Position numbers and translations under genes: made by a program. A stretch of 64,000 nucleotides of DNA from Methylonatrum sp040877625 (GTDB taxonomy: Bacteria > Pseudomonadota > Gammaproteobacteria > Nitrococcales > Aquisalimonadaceae): the NCBI GenBank assembly GCA_040877625.1, contig JBBDNK010000020.1:124001-188000 (forward strand). Direction: 5' to 3'. Under the pieces are notes generated by a model, which did no database searches, was not told the DNA's origin, and was given only the letters and a program-made list of their open reading frames with translations. Within the stretch, counting starts at the first letter, position 1, and every line of letters starts with the position of its first letter. Below are positions 26,045-34,177 of this stretch, in pieces.

Positions 26045-27850
26045 ATGCGCACTCATTACTGTGGACAGGTGACCGAAGAATACCTGAACGGCACCGTCGA
26101 GCTTTGCGGCTGGGTACACCGCCGCCGGGACCACGGCGGTGTGATCTTCATTGACCTGCGGGACCGGGAAGGCCTGGTTCAGGTGGTGTTCGATCCGGAC
26201 AACCCGGAGACCTTCGCCCTGGCCGAACGGGTGCGCGGTGAGTACGTGCTGCGCGTGACCGGGCGGGTCCGCCGCCGGCCCGCCGGTACCGAGAACGCCA
26301 CTATGCTCACCGGCCAGATCGAGGTCTTCGGCCAGTCGCTGGAAATTCTCAATACGGCCAAAACGCCACCGTTCCAGCTCGACGATGACGACGTCGGCGA
26401 GGACGTGCGCCTGCGTTATCGTTACATCGACCTGCGTCGCCCGGAGATGCAGGCGCGTCTGCGTACCCGCGCAAGGGTCACCAGCACGCTGAGACGGTAT
26501 CTGGACAGCCAGGGCTTTCTGGACATCGAAACCCCCATGCTCACCCGTGCCACGCCCGAGGGCGCACGCGACTACCTGGTGCCGAGCCGGGTGCATGCCG
26601 GCGCCTTCTACGCACTGCCGCAGTCGCCGCAGCTGTTCAAGCAGCTGCTGATGATGGCGGGCATGGACCGCTACTATCAGGTCGTGCGCTGCTTCCGGGA
26701 CGAGGACCTGCGCGCCGATCGGCAGCCGGAATTCACTCAGGTCGACATCGAAACCGCGTTTCTGGACGAAAAGCAGATCATGCAGCTCATGGAGGGCATG
26801 ATTCGGGAGTTGTTCGCTACCGTGCTGCAGGAGGAACTGCCGCACCCCTTCCCGCGCATGACCTGGGCCGAATGCATGGACCGCTTCGGCATCGACCGGC
26901 CGGATTTGCGCATCCCCCTGGAGCTGGTGGAAGTCGCCGATCTGATGGCCGGCGTGGAGTTCAAGGTCTTCTCCGGCCCCGCCGCCGACCCCAAGGGCCG
27001 CGTCACCGCCCTGCGTCTCCCCGGCGGCGGCGAGTTGACCCGCAAGGAAATCGACGGGTACACCAGTTTCGTCGGCCGCTACGGCGCCAAGGGGCTGGCC
27101 TACATCAAGGTCAACGACCCCGCGCAGGGCCGTGAAGGACTGCAGTCGCCGATCATCAAGTTCCTGCCCGATTCCACTGTACAGGGAATTCTCGAGCGCA
27201 CCGGCGCCCAGGCCGGCGATCTGATCTTCTTCGGAGCCGACAAGGCCAAGGTGGTGAACGAGGCGCTGGGCGCTCTGCGGGTCAAGCTGGGCCACGACCG
27301 CGGCTTGGTGGAGCCGGGCTGGCGGCCGTTGTGGGTGGTCGACTTCCCGATGTTCGAGTATGACGACAAGGACGGCCGCCTGTATTCGCTGCATCATCCG
27401 TTCACCGCCCCGCAGGTGGACGGGATTGAGGGCCTGAATCAGGGCGACCCCGAGCAACTGCTGTCCCGCGCCTACGACATGGTGCTCAACGGTACCGAAG
27501 TCGGCGGTGGCTCGATCCGTATCCACCGCCCTGACATGCAGCAGGCCGTGCTGGGCATGCTGGGCATTGGTGAAGAGGAAGCCCGCGAAAAATTCGGTTT
27601 TCTGCTCGACGCGCTCGAACACGGCGCCCCGCCGCACGGTGGTCTGGCCTTCGGCCTGGACCGGCTGGTGATGCTGATGACCGGCTCCAGCTCAATCCGC
27701 GACGTCATGGCCTTCCCCAAGACCCAGACTGCCAGCTGCCTGCTCACCGAGGCCCCGTCGCCGGTTGCGGACGATCAGCTGCGCGAGTTGCACATCCGCC
27801 TGCGCCGCACGGCCGTTGAGGGTGGCGAAGGGAAGAAGTCGGAGGAGTAG
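26045..27850 (+). CDS. aspS: Aspartyl-tRNA synthetase AspS
   Basis: This class II synthetase charges tRNA-Asp; 601 residues, the usual bacterial length. The anticodon-binding OB fold is at about 1-105 (VELCGWVHRRRDHGG). Motif 2 is CFRDEDLRADRQPEFTQVD near residue 220. The bacterial GAD insertion lies in the middle, and motif 3, GLAFGLDRLVMLMTG, near residue 533. I chose ATG 26045 (MRTHYCGQVTEE); the frame stays open to 25874 but that part spans the inverted repeat. Whether it also charges tRNA-Asn cannot be judged here. Confidence 0.97.
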   Translation: MRTHYCGQVTEEYLNGTVELCGWVHRRRDHGGVIFIDLRDREGLVQVVFDPDNPETFALAERVRGEYVLRVTGRVRRRPAGTENATMLTGQIEVFGQSLEILNTAKTPPFQLDDDDVGEDVRLRYRYIDLRRPEMQARLRTRARVTSTLRRYLDSQGFLDIETPMLTRATPEGARDYLVPSRVHAGAFYALPQSPQLFKQLLMMAGMDRYYQVVRCFRDEDLRADRQPEFTQVDIETAFLDEKQIMQLMEGMIRELFATVLQEELPHPFPRMTWAECMDRFGIDRPDLRIPLELVEVADLMAGVEFKVFSGPAADPKGRVTALRLPGGGELTRKEIDGYTSFVGRYGAKGLAYIKVNDPAQGREGLQSPIIKFLPDSTVQGILERTGAQAGDLIFFGADKAKVVNEALGALRVKLGHDRGLVEPGWRPLWVVDFPMFEYDDKDGRLYSLHHPFTAPQVDGIEGLNQGDPEQLLSRAYDMVLNGTEVGGGSIRIHRPDMQQAVLGMLGIGEEEAREKFGFLLDALEHGAPPHGGLAFGLDRLVMLMTGSSSIRDVMAFPKTQTASCLLTEAPSPVADDQLRELHIRLRRTAVEGGEGKKSEE

Positions 27851-27912
27851 TAGGCGCCAGCATGTGTCCAATGGGGGGCAGAACGCTCCTTCGGGCGCCG
27901 GGGCTTCGATCC

Positions 27913-28112
27913 GGTCGGTCGGGGTGGCGGGCATGACGGTCAGTCGCTCCACGCTGCGCCCTGATCGCCCCGAAGGCCTGGCCGGACAACAGCACATCCC
28001 TGTGCTGTCGCCCGGTGGCCGCATCCCTGCGGCCACCCTTCGGGCCGGGCGGCCTTCGGGGCGGGGCTACGCGAGTCGCGCCTGCCCGTCATGCCCGCCA
28101 CCCCGACCGACC
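27913..28112. repeat. Nested 200-bp palindromic element after aspS
   Basis: Perfect 27-bp inverted repeats at 27913-27939 and 28086-28112 bracket the element. Inside is a second stem of 13 bp (CGCCCCGAAGGCC at 27966-27978 with 28051-28063). Within that are two tandem hairpins, 27989-28008 (8-bp stem) and 28014-28037 (10-bp stem), both with the loop TCCC. Both strands can form this clover-like fold. It fills most of the 316-base gap between aspS and the next gene; no reading frame is supported. It is either a MITE-like mobile element or a structured RNA. Confidence 0.8.
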
Positions 28113-28166
28113 TCGCACCTGTCGACAACATCTTGACGCACTACAACGAACAAGGGAGCACCCGCC

Positions 28167-29033
28167 ATGAACATGCCCCCCTGGATGCGCCAGGAAGTCC
28201 GCCGTGATTTCGACCCGGAGAAGGTCGTACGAGTCACACCGCGGCTGCGGCGGATCACCGCCCCCAATCCGGGCGTAATGACCGGTCCGGGCACCAATAC
28301 CTGGCTGGTGGGTAGCGATGAGCTCGCCGTGGTGGATCCGGGCCCTGATGTGCCTGAACACGTCGAGCGTATAGCGGCGGCCGGCGCCGGGCGCATCCGC
28401 TGGATACTCATCACCCATACCCATCCCGACCATTCTCCCGGCAGTCGCCATCTGGCCCGGCTCACCGGCGCGCCGGTCTATTCCCATCCGCTGCAACTTC
28501 AGGGTGTGCGCGACACCGCTTTTCGGCCGGACCGGCACCTGAACGACGGCGATGTGATCAAGAGCGACGATTTCTCTCTGCGAGCCCTGCATACGCCCGG
28601 CCATGCCGCCAACCATCTGTGCTTTCTGCTTGAAGAGGAACGGATCCTGATTGCCGGCGATCAGGTGATGGACAAGGCGACCGTGGTGATATCGCCTCCC
28701 GACGGGGACATGCAGGCCTACCTGACTTCGCTGGAGCGACTGAAAACGCTGGGCCTCAAGGGCATAGCCCCGGCCCATGGGCGGCTGCTGGAGGAACCGG
28801 ACGCCTTGTTGCAACGGATCATCGACCACCGAATGGATCGCGAGGCCATGGTGCTCGATGCCGTTGTTCAGGGTGACCGTCTCATACCCGCCATGGTCAA
28901 ACGCATCTATACCGATGTGCCCGAGGTACTGCATCGGGCGGCGGAGGGATCCGTCCATGCCCATCTGCTCAAGCTGCGGGCCGAGGGCAAGGTGCGCGGC
29001 GACAGCCGCGAAGGCGAGTGGCGGATCGTCTGA
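28167..29033 (+). CDS. MBL-fold metallo-hydrolase with C-terminal winged helix (LACTB2-like)
   Basis: A 288-residue metallo-beta-lactamase-fold protein. The metal motif is THTHPDHSPGS near residues 88-98, with further ligands in LHTPGHAANH (His near 150) and IAGDQVMDK (Asp near 170). The C-terminal 70 residues look like the winged-helix domain found in LACTB2-type proteins, a group that includes endoribonucleases. Start ATG 28167 has AAGGGAGCA upstream. The substrate is unknown. Confidence 0.85.
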   Translation: MNMPPWMRQEVRRDFDPEKVVRVTPRLRRITAPNPGVMTGPGTNTWLVGSDELAVVDPGPDVPEHVERIAAAGAGRIRWILITHTHPDHSPGSRHLARLTGAPVYSHPLQLQGVRDTAFRPDRHLNDGDVIKSDDFSLRALHTPGHAANHLCFLLEEERILIAGDQVMDKATVVISPPDGDMQAYLTSLERLKTLGLKGIAPAHGRLLEEPDALLQRIIDHRMDREAMVLDAVVQGDRLIPAMVKRIYTDVPEVLHRAAEGSVHAHLLKLRAEGKVRGDSREGEWRIV

Positions 29034-29066
29034 TGGACTGCATTGCGCAATTGCACATTGCCGGCT

Positions 29067-30437
29067 TCAGTGCAGCAGACCGGTCAGCCACAAGGCCAGC
29101 GCCGCGGCTGCGCAGAGTGCGAGAATGGTGAACAGACCCAGCCGTAACAGGAACTGACAGGCAAGCGCAAACAGCACCAGCCCCAGCGCCAGCGGGTCAA
29201 CGCTGCTGAAAGCAGGGATGACGACTTTCAAAGGCCCCCAGCTCAGGCGCCCTACCTCGGTAAACACCACATGGATGCCGAACCAGATGGCCAGATTCAG
29301 GATCACGCCGACCACCGCCGCGGTAATCGCCGCCAGTGCGCCGCTAAGGGCCGGGCGATTGCGCAGGGTTTCCACATAGGGTGCGCCCAGGAAGATCCAC
29401 AGGAAGCACGGTGCAAAGGTCACCCATGTGGCCAGCAGCCCGCCCAGAATTCCGCCCAGTACCGGGTCAATCCCGGTCGCCCGAAAGCCGGCCAGGAAGC
29501 CCACGAACTGCACCACCATAATGAGCGGCCCGGGTGTCGTCTCCGCCAGGCCCAGGCCATCCAGCATCTCGCCCGGCGTCAGCCAGGCGTGATATTCCAC
29601 CGCCTGTTGCGCCATGTAGCTGAGCACGGCGTAGGCACCGCCGAAAGTGACCAGCGCCAGCTTGCTGAAGAACAGGCCCACCTGCGTGAAAACATTGTCC
29701 ACGCCTAGCGACCACGCGAGCAGGGCGACAGGCACCAGCCATAGCGGCAGCCACACGGCGGTCACGCGAAAGGCGTGCCAATGGGTGGGTGGTGCGCTCT
29801 CCAGGTGACGCTCGTCGACCGGTGCGTCGTCGTTGCCCGGCGTTTCGAAGCCCTGCCAGCCGAACCGGCCGCCCAGCAGACCCAGGGCCGCGGCCGTCAG
29901 CACAACCAGAGGAAAGGGCGCGCCGAACGCGAACAGCGAGATAAATGCCATTGCGGCAATCAGATAGCGTGGGCCGCTGCCCAACGCGCGCAGGCCTAGC
30001 CGGATGACCGCATTGATGACGATGGCAAGCACGGCGGCCTTGAGGCCGAAGAACACTGCCTCGACCATCGGCACGCTGCCTGCCAGCGCGTAGATCAGGC
30101 TCAGTGCCATCAGCGCCGCAACACCGGGCAGCACAAACAGCAGTCCCGCCATCAGTCCGCCCACGGTGCGATGCATCAACCAGCCGATGTAGATCGCCAG
30201 CTGCGTGGCCTCGGGCCCGGGCAGCAGCATGCAATAGTTCAGGGCGTGGAGGAAACGCTGTTCGCTGATCCATTTCTTTTCATCGACCAGAATGCGTTGC
30301 ATCATCGCGATCTGGCCGGCGGGTCCGCCGAAGCTCAGCAGGCCGATACGCAGCCAGACGGCAAAGGCCTCGCCCAGGCTGATGGACCTCGGAGCACGGT
30401 CGGCACCGGCGGTTGTCGTGGTCGATGTTGAACTCAA
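29067..30437 (-). CDS. chrA: Chromate transporter ChrA family, two-domain form
   Basis: An inner-membrane protein of about 456 residues with two homologous halves, each opening with a conserved block (WLRIGLLSFGGPAGQIAMM; LALVTFGGAYAVLSYM) and each having a PGP motif (LLPGPEATQL; TTPGPLIMV). Such duplicated ChrA proteins expel chromate. About 10-12 membrane segments are visible. The frame is open to 30698 but that would overlap msrA. I chose TTG 30437 because GGAGAT lies upstream and the membrane domain starts soon after. No chrB or other metal genes are adjacent. Confidence 0.85.
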   Translation of the reverse strand: MSSTSTTTTAGADRAPRSISLGEAFAVWLRIGLLSFGGPAGQIAMMQRILVDEKKWISEQRFLHALNYCMLLPGPEATQLAIYIGWLMHRTVGGLMAGLLFVLPGVAALMALSLIYALAGSVPMVEAVFFGLKAAVLAIVINAVIRLGLRALGSGPRYLIAAMAFISLFAFGAPFPLVVLTAAALGLLGGRFGWQGFETPGNDDAPVDERHLESAPPTHWHAFRVTAVWLPLWLVPVALLAWSLGVDNVFTQVGLFFSKLALVTFGGAYAVLSYMAQQAVEYHAWLTPGEMLDGLGLAETTPGPLIMVVQFVGFLAGFRATGIDPVLGGILGGLLATWVTFAPCFLWIFLGAPYVETLRNRPALSGALAAITAAVVGVILNLAIWFGIHVVFTEVGRLSWGPLKVVIPAFSSVDPLALGLVLFALACQFLLRLGLFTILALCAAAALALWLTGLLH

Positions 30438-30527
30438 GGCGCAATCTCCGATCAATGACGCGCTGGACGGCAAGAGCCTGCTAAGCTGATGATCCCACGA
30501 GTCACGACTCCGAACGAGGAACGCGCT

Positions 30528-31088
30528 ATGAGTCAACGGCATGATCTGCGGACCGCAACCCTCGGCGGCGGCTGCTTCTGGTGTCTGGAGGCAGTTTACA
30601 AGGAACTCGAAGGCGTTGTGGATGTTGTGTCCGGATACGCGGGCGGCGCCAGGCCCAACCCCACTTATCAACAGGTATCCTCCGGCGCCACCGGGCACGC
30701 GGAAGTGGTACAGCTCACGTACGATCCGGAGGTGATCGGCTACCGGGATCTACTGGACGTGTTTTTCACTATTCATGACCCGACCCAGCTCAACCGGCAG
30801 GGGCACGATGTCGGCAGCCAGTACCGTTCGGTGATTTTCTGGCATGACGAGGAGCAGAGGGTAACCGCACAGGCGGCCATGCGGGACCTGGAGAACAGCG
30901 GTACCTTTGACGACGCTATCGTCACCGAACTTGCCAGGCTGTCGGCATTCTATCCCGCCGAGGCCTACCATCAGGATTACTTCGTCAGCAATCCCGAACA
31001 GCCGTACTGTCGGGTCGTGGTGGGCCCCAAGGTCGCGAAGGCGAGAAAGCATTTCGCGGACCGGTTGAAGCGGCTGTCGACCAGTTGA
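30528..31088 (+). CDS. msrA: Peptide methionine-S-sulfoxide reductase MsrA
   Basis: MsrA repairs oxidised methionine (S-epimer); 186 residues. The catalytic motif GGCFWCLEAVY lies near residue 14. GHAEVVQLTYDP and YRSVIFWHDEEQ follow as in the family, and YHQDYF is near the C-terminus. ATG 30528 (MSQRHDLRTAT) has GAGGAA upstream. It is divergent from chrA. Confidence 0.95.
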   Translation: MSQRHDLRTATLGGGCFWCLEAVYKELEGVVDVVSGYAGGARPNPTYQQVSSGATGHAEVVQLTYDPEVIGYRDLLDVFFTIHDPTQLNRQGHDVGSQYRSVIFWHDEEQRVTAQAAMRDLENSGTFDDAIVTELARLSAFYPAEAYHQDYFVSNPEQPYCRVVVGPKVAKARKHFADRLKRLSTS

Positions 31089-31118
31089 TGTGCATTGCGG
31101 GCTGACGCAATTGCAGAT

Positions 31119-31151
31119 AAAAAAAAGACGGAACCCGTTGAGGTTCCGTCT
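31119..31151 (-). terminator. Intrinsic terminator of the candidate sRNA
   Basis: Read on the minus strand, AGACGGAACC and GGTTCCGTCT form a perfect 10-bp stem with a 6-base loop, directly followed by a run of eight T. On the plus strand the T-run is absent, so it serves minus-strand transcription. Confidence 0.85.
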
Positions 31152-31225
31152 GAAACTTCGTAGTAGGCTACGAAGGAGGAGGAGATTCGGACCGCAGCGG
31201 AAAGGGAGTCTGGCCCGTTTCCTGC
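31119..31225 (-). ncRNA. Candidate small RNA between msrA and lysR
   Basis: On the minus strand, a CU-rich stretch AATCTCCTCCTCCTTC precedes a hairpin CTTCGTAG-CCTA-CTACGAAG (31056-75 region of 31156-31175). A textbook intrinsic terminator follows. A TATCAT hexamer near 31230-31240 with TTTTCC about 16 bases further upstream could be its promoter. No gene on this strand could otherwise need that terminator, because msrA runs the opposite way and lysR diverges. The exposed CCUCCUCC would pair with Shine-Dalgarno sequences, as in several trans-acting sRNAs. The 5' end is approximate. Confidence 0.5.
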
Positions 31226-31325
31226 GATGATGAATGCAATGATACTCGACACCCGAACGTGGAAAATCCCGGCAGGTGGCATATCATCTATGAACTTTAT
31301 TCACTAATCATGCGAGGTTTTTCAC

Positions 31326-32285
31326 ATGGATCGTGCATCCGAGATGCTGATCTTTGTGCGTTGTGTCGAGGAGGGCAGCTTTTCGGCGGCCGCCCGGGCC
31401 ATGGATATGACGCCTTCAGCCATCAGCAAACAGATCCGCCGCCTGGAGGACCGTCTCGGTGCGCGGCTGTTCAACCGGACCACGCGGCGGATCAGCCTGA
31501 CCGAGATCGGGCGGGATTTCTACGAGCGCTGCTCACGCATCATGGCCGAGATCGAGCTTGCCGAAGAATCGGTCAGTTCCCTGCAGGACCGGGTTACGGG
31601 CACGCTTCGCGTCAGTGCCACGTCGGCATTTGCCCGCGGTGAGGTATTGCCCCGTATCCGGACGTTCATGGAGCGCTATCCCGAGCTGAAGGTGGAGCTG
31701 GAGCTGACCGACCGCTCCGTGGATCTGGTGGAAGAAGGGGTGGATTGCGCCATCATGCTGCAGGAGCAGGTGGATGATCCTTCGCTTGTCGCCCGCAAGC
31801 TGGCGGTCAACCGCCGCATTATCGTTGCCTCGCCGTCCTATATCGCCCGGTATGGTGCGCCCAGGACACCGGATGATCTGCTCAACCACAATTGCCTGGT
31901 CCTCTATAATGTCTCCCGCTTCAACGACTGGGAGTTCGAGATGCCGGATGGTACCCACCGGGTCATTCATGTGGCCGGCAACTTTCGGGCCAATACCGCG
32001 GGTGCGTTGTTCACCGCGTGCATCGCCGGCGTGGGTGTGGCGCGGTTGTCTACCTGGCTGGTGGCGCCGCAGATTCGCGACGGCCAGCTGGTGCAGGTGA
32101 TGCCGGAGTTTGCACACGAGGAGTCGGCCTATTACGTGCTGTTTCCGCAGGGCCGGCATCTGTCGCGGAAGGTGCGGGCCTTCGTGGATTTTCTGGTCGA
32201 ACAGTTCACCCCGGTGCCGCCCTGGGAACAGGATGATCTGGAGCTGGCCGGTACGCAACGTGCGCCGCGCAAGTCCAGGGCATGA
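31326..32285 (+). CDS. LysR-family transcriptional regulator
   Basis: A 319-residue LysR-type regulator of the large AaeR/DmlR-like group. The helix-turn-helix is at residues 17-40 (SFSAAARAMDMTPSAISKQI), followed by the typical linker helix and a periplasmic-binding-fold effector domain (LRVSATSAFARGEVLPRI). Its target is unknown. The divergent neighbour is the candidate small RNA rather than a protein gene; murI lies downstream. A Pro/Arg-rich tail follows residue 295. Confidence 0.85.
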   Translation: MDRASEMLIFVRCVEEGSFSAAARAMDMTPSAISKQIRRLEDRLGARLFNRTTRRISLTEIGRDFYERCSRIMAEIELAEESVSSLQDRVTGTLRVSATSAFARGEVLPRIRTFMERYPELKVELELTDRSVDLVEEGVDCAIMLQEQVDDPSLVARKLAVNRRIIVASPSYIARYGAPRTPDDLLNHNCLVLYNVSRFNDWEFEMPDGTHRVIHVAGNFRANTAGALFTACIAGVGVARLSTWLVAPQIRDGQLVQVMPEFAHEESAYYVLFPQGRHLSRKVRAFVDFLVEQFTPVPPWEQDDLELAGTQRAPRKSRA

Positions 32286-32430
32286 GCAGGTTGAGCAGCG
32301 AAGTCACCGGGACATCGCCAGTGCGCGCCGATGGCTCCTAGTGTGTTGGTTTCCCGGGAAGCGCATTACAGGCTTGCATCCGGAAGCGCGGCCGGTAAAC
32401 ATGCGCAGAGTTCAATTTTCCCGGACGCCA

Positions 32431-33279
32431 ATGATCGCGACACCCTCCAGTGCTTCAGATGTGATTGCGCCGATCGGTGTGTTCGATTCCGGCATGGGCG
32501 GCCTGTCCGTGTTGCGCGAGATTCGGACGCTGTTGCCGCGCGAAGCGCTGCGATACGTCGCGGATGCCGGCTTCGTGCCCTACGGTCATCGGTCGCAGGC
32601 CGAAATTCTCGTCCGCTCGCAAGTGCTGGTCCGGTTTTTGGTCGGCCTCGGCGCCAAGGCCGTCGTGGTAGCCTGTAATACCGCCACCGCGGCCGCCGTG
32701 CCTGCGTTGCGCGGGGCCTGGCCGGATCTGCCGATCATTGCCATGGAACCGGCCGTAAAGCCGGCGGTGGCGGTTACCCGCAGTGGCGTGGTGGGCGTGC
32801 TGGCAACTGAAGGCACGCTTGCCAGTGCCCGATTCGCGGCACTGCTGAGCCGGCATGCCGGAGATGTTGAAGTGATAACACAGCCCTGTCCGGGTCTGGT
32901 TGATGCGGTCGAGCGTGGAGATCTGGATGGCCCCGAGGTCGGGGCGCTGCTGCGGCGCTATATCACTCCCCTGCTGGATGCGGGTGCCGACACCCTGATT
33001 CTGGGCTGCACACATTATCCCTTTCTGCGCGAGCGTATTTCCGGCCTGGTGGGGGCAGAGATCAGTCTGGTCGATACCGGAGCCGCCGTCGCGCGTGAGC
33101 TTCAGCGCCGCCTGACCGCCGCCGGACAACTGTCGCCGGCTGATCGGCCCGGCGACAGCCGGTTCTGGACCACTGGCGATGCGGAAATCATGGAACGCTT
33201 TCTGCAGCGGCACTGGCCGGAGCAGGGGTGCGCGGTCCAGCCCCTGAGCTCGATCGACGTGGTCAGGGCCGAACCCTGA
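32431..33279 (+). CDS. murI: Glutamate racemase MurI
   Basis: MurI makes D-glutamate for peptidoglycan; 282 residues. IGVFDSGMGGLSVL is the N-terminal signature. The two catalytic cysteines lie in VVVACNTATAA (about residue 83) and ILGCTHYPFLRE (about residue 193). ATG 32431 or ATG 32401 could be the start, as neither has a strong ribosome-binding site; I took the one giving the usual family length. The gene converges with a GntR regulator 18 bases away. Confidence 0.93.
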   Translation: MIATPSSASDVIAPIGVFDSGMGGLSVLREIRTLLPREALRYVADAGFVPYGHRSQAEILVRSQVLVRFLVGLGAKAVVVACNTATAAAVPALRGAWPDLPIIAMEPAVKPAVAVTRSGVVGVLATEGTLASARFAALLSRHAGDVEVITQPCPGLVDAVERGDLDGPEVGALLRRYITPLLDAGADTLILGCTHYPFLRERISGLVGAEISLVDTGAAVARELQRRLTAAGQLSPADRPGDSRFWTTGDAEIMERFLQRHWPEQGCAVQPLSSIDVVRAEP

Positions 33280-33297
33280 ACCGGGTGATTACAACCA

Positions 33298-34005
33298 TCA
33301 ATCGTCGCCGTTTTCCTCGGCCTTGCGAATGACGCCCAGCGTGACCTCCATGGTCCGCCGGATGTGCTGCTCGGTGGCGGCACAGGCCTCGTCGGCCTTT
33401 CGTTCCAGGGCGGCGTCGTAGATCGCCTGATGCTCACGGTGTACGTCGCGCGGGACGTTCGGTGACAGCAATGAAATGTTGCGGTATCGCTTGTGCTGAT
33501 CGTACAGCGTGCGGTGCAGTCGCTGCAGCAGGCTGGATGTGCAGCCGGACAGCAGCGTCGAATGAAAGGCGTCGTTGGCCCGCTCCCATTCGTCATACGG
33601 GGCGTCCTGCCGCGCTTCCACCTTGGAGAGCCTGTGGTAGACGCCGACCAGGCGTGCTTCCCAGGCTTCGTCGCCGTTTTCAATGCTGTTGCGCAGGGTC
33701 TCGGTCTCGATGAGGATGCGGACGTTGGTGAGGTCTTCCAGATCGCCGGCGCTCATCGGCACTACCCGGAACCCGCGCTGACCTTCCGAGAGGACGAATC
33801 CATCCGCGCTGAGCCTGCTCAGCGCCTCACGCAGCGGCGTTGCCCCGACCTCGTAGCCGCTCCTTAGCTGATCTACCCGGAGTTTTGCTCCCGGCTTCAG
33901 TCGCCCTGCGATGATGTCGGTCCGCAGCCGCTGATAGGCGTAATCGGACATCGTCTTCGGCGGAGACGTCGCGTCCGACTCCGGTTGGCGCACGACCGTA
34001 TTCAT
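33298..34005 (-). CDS. GntR-family regulator, FCD subfamily
   Basis: A 235-residue regulator. The N-terminal winged helix covers about 20-85 (AYQRLRTDIIAGRLKPG; YEVGATPLREALSRLSADG). The helical FCD ligand domain follows (about 95-225), with metal/effector residues in ERANDAFHSTLL and EHQAIYDAAL. FCD regulators commonly sense organic acids and act at the catabolic genes beside them. It is divergent from the MFS transporter that heads the aromatic locus, so it probably controls that transporter and perhaps the TRAP-dioxygenase operon. Confidence 0.88.
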   Translation of the reverse strand: MNTVVRQPESDATSPPKTMSDYAYQRLRTDIIAGRLKPGAKLRVDQLRSGYEVGATPLREALSRLSADGFVLSEGQRGFRVVPMSAGDLEDLTNVRILIETETLRNSIENGDEAWEARLVGVYHRLSKVEARQDAPYDEWERANDAFHSTLLSGCTSSLLQRLHRTLYDQHKRYRNISLLSPNVPRDVHREHQAIYDAALERKADEACAATEQHIRRTMEVTLGVIRKAEENGDD

Positions 34006-34087
34006 TCAAGATCCCCTGGCTATTGCCGTCTAGGCAGTTCACGTCCAATGTTCATCAGTATACGAGGTCCTGGACCAAAAAATAACC

Positions 34088-34111
34088 TCGATAATCGTTG
34101 CCAAAATCGAG
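34088..34111. promoter_or_regulatory. Imperfect palindrome between gntR and the MFS gene
   Basis: CTCGAT and ATCGAG arms are separated by 12 bases in an AT-rich stretch of the 172-base divergent intergenic region. The location suits an operator for the divergent GntR regulator. Its TCGATA resembles part of the perfect palindrome at 44202-44223. Confidence 0.3.
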
Positions 34112-34177
34112 ATAAGGTGTCAGTCTCTGCGGCCACCCCGATTGGCCTCGCATGAGGCACCTGTTTGAAGAGCGGGC

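Noticed and set aside
27913..28112. CRISPR array or integron attC site
   Set aside because: There are inverted, not direct, repeats; no spacer periodicity, no cas or integrase genes, and the arms lack attC core sites.
30438..30698. Extended N-terminus of ChrA
   Set aside because: It would overlap msrA by about 170 bases and adds residues without family similarity; a TTG with upstream GGAGAT fits better.
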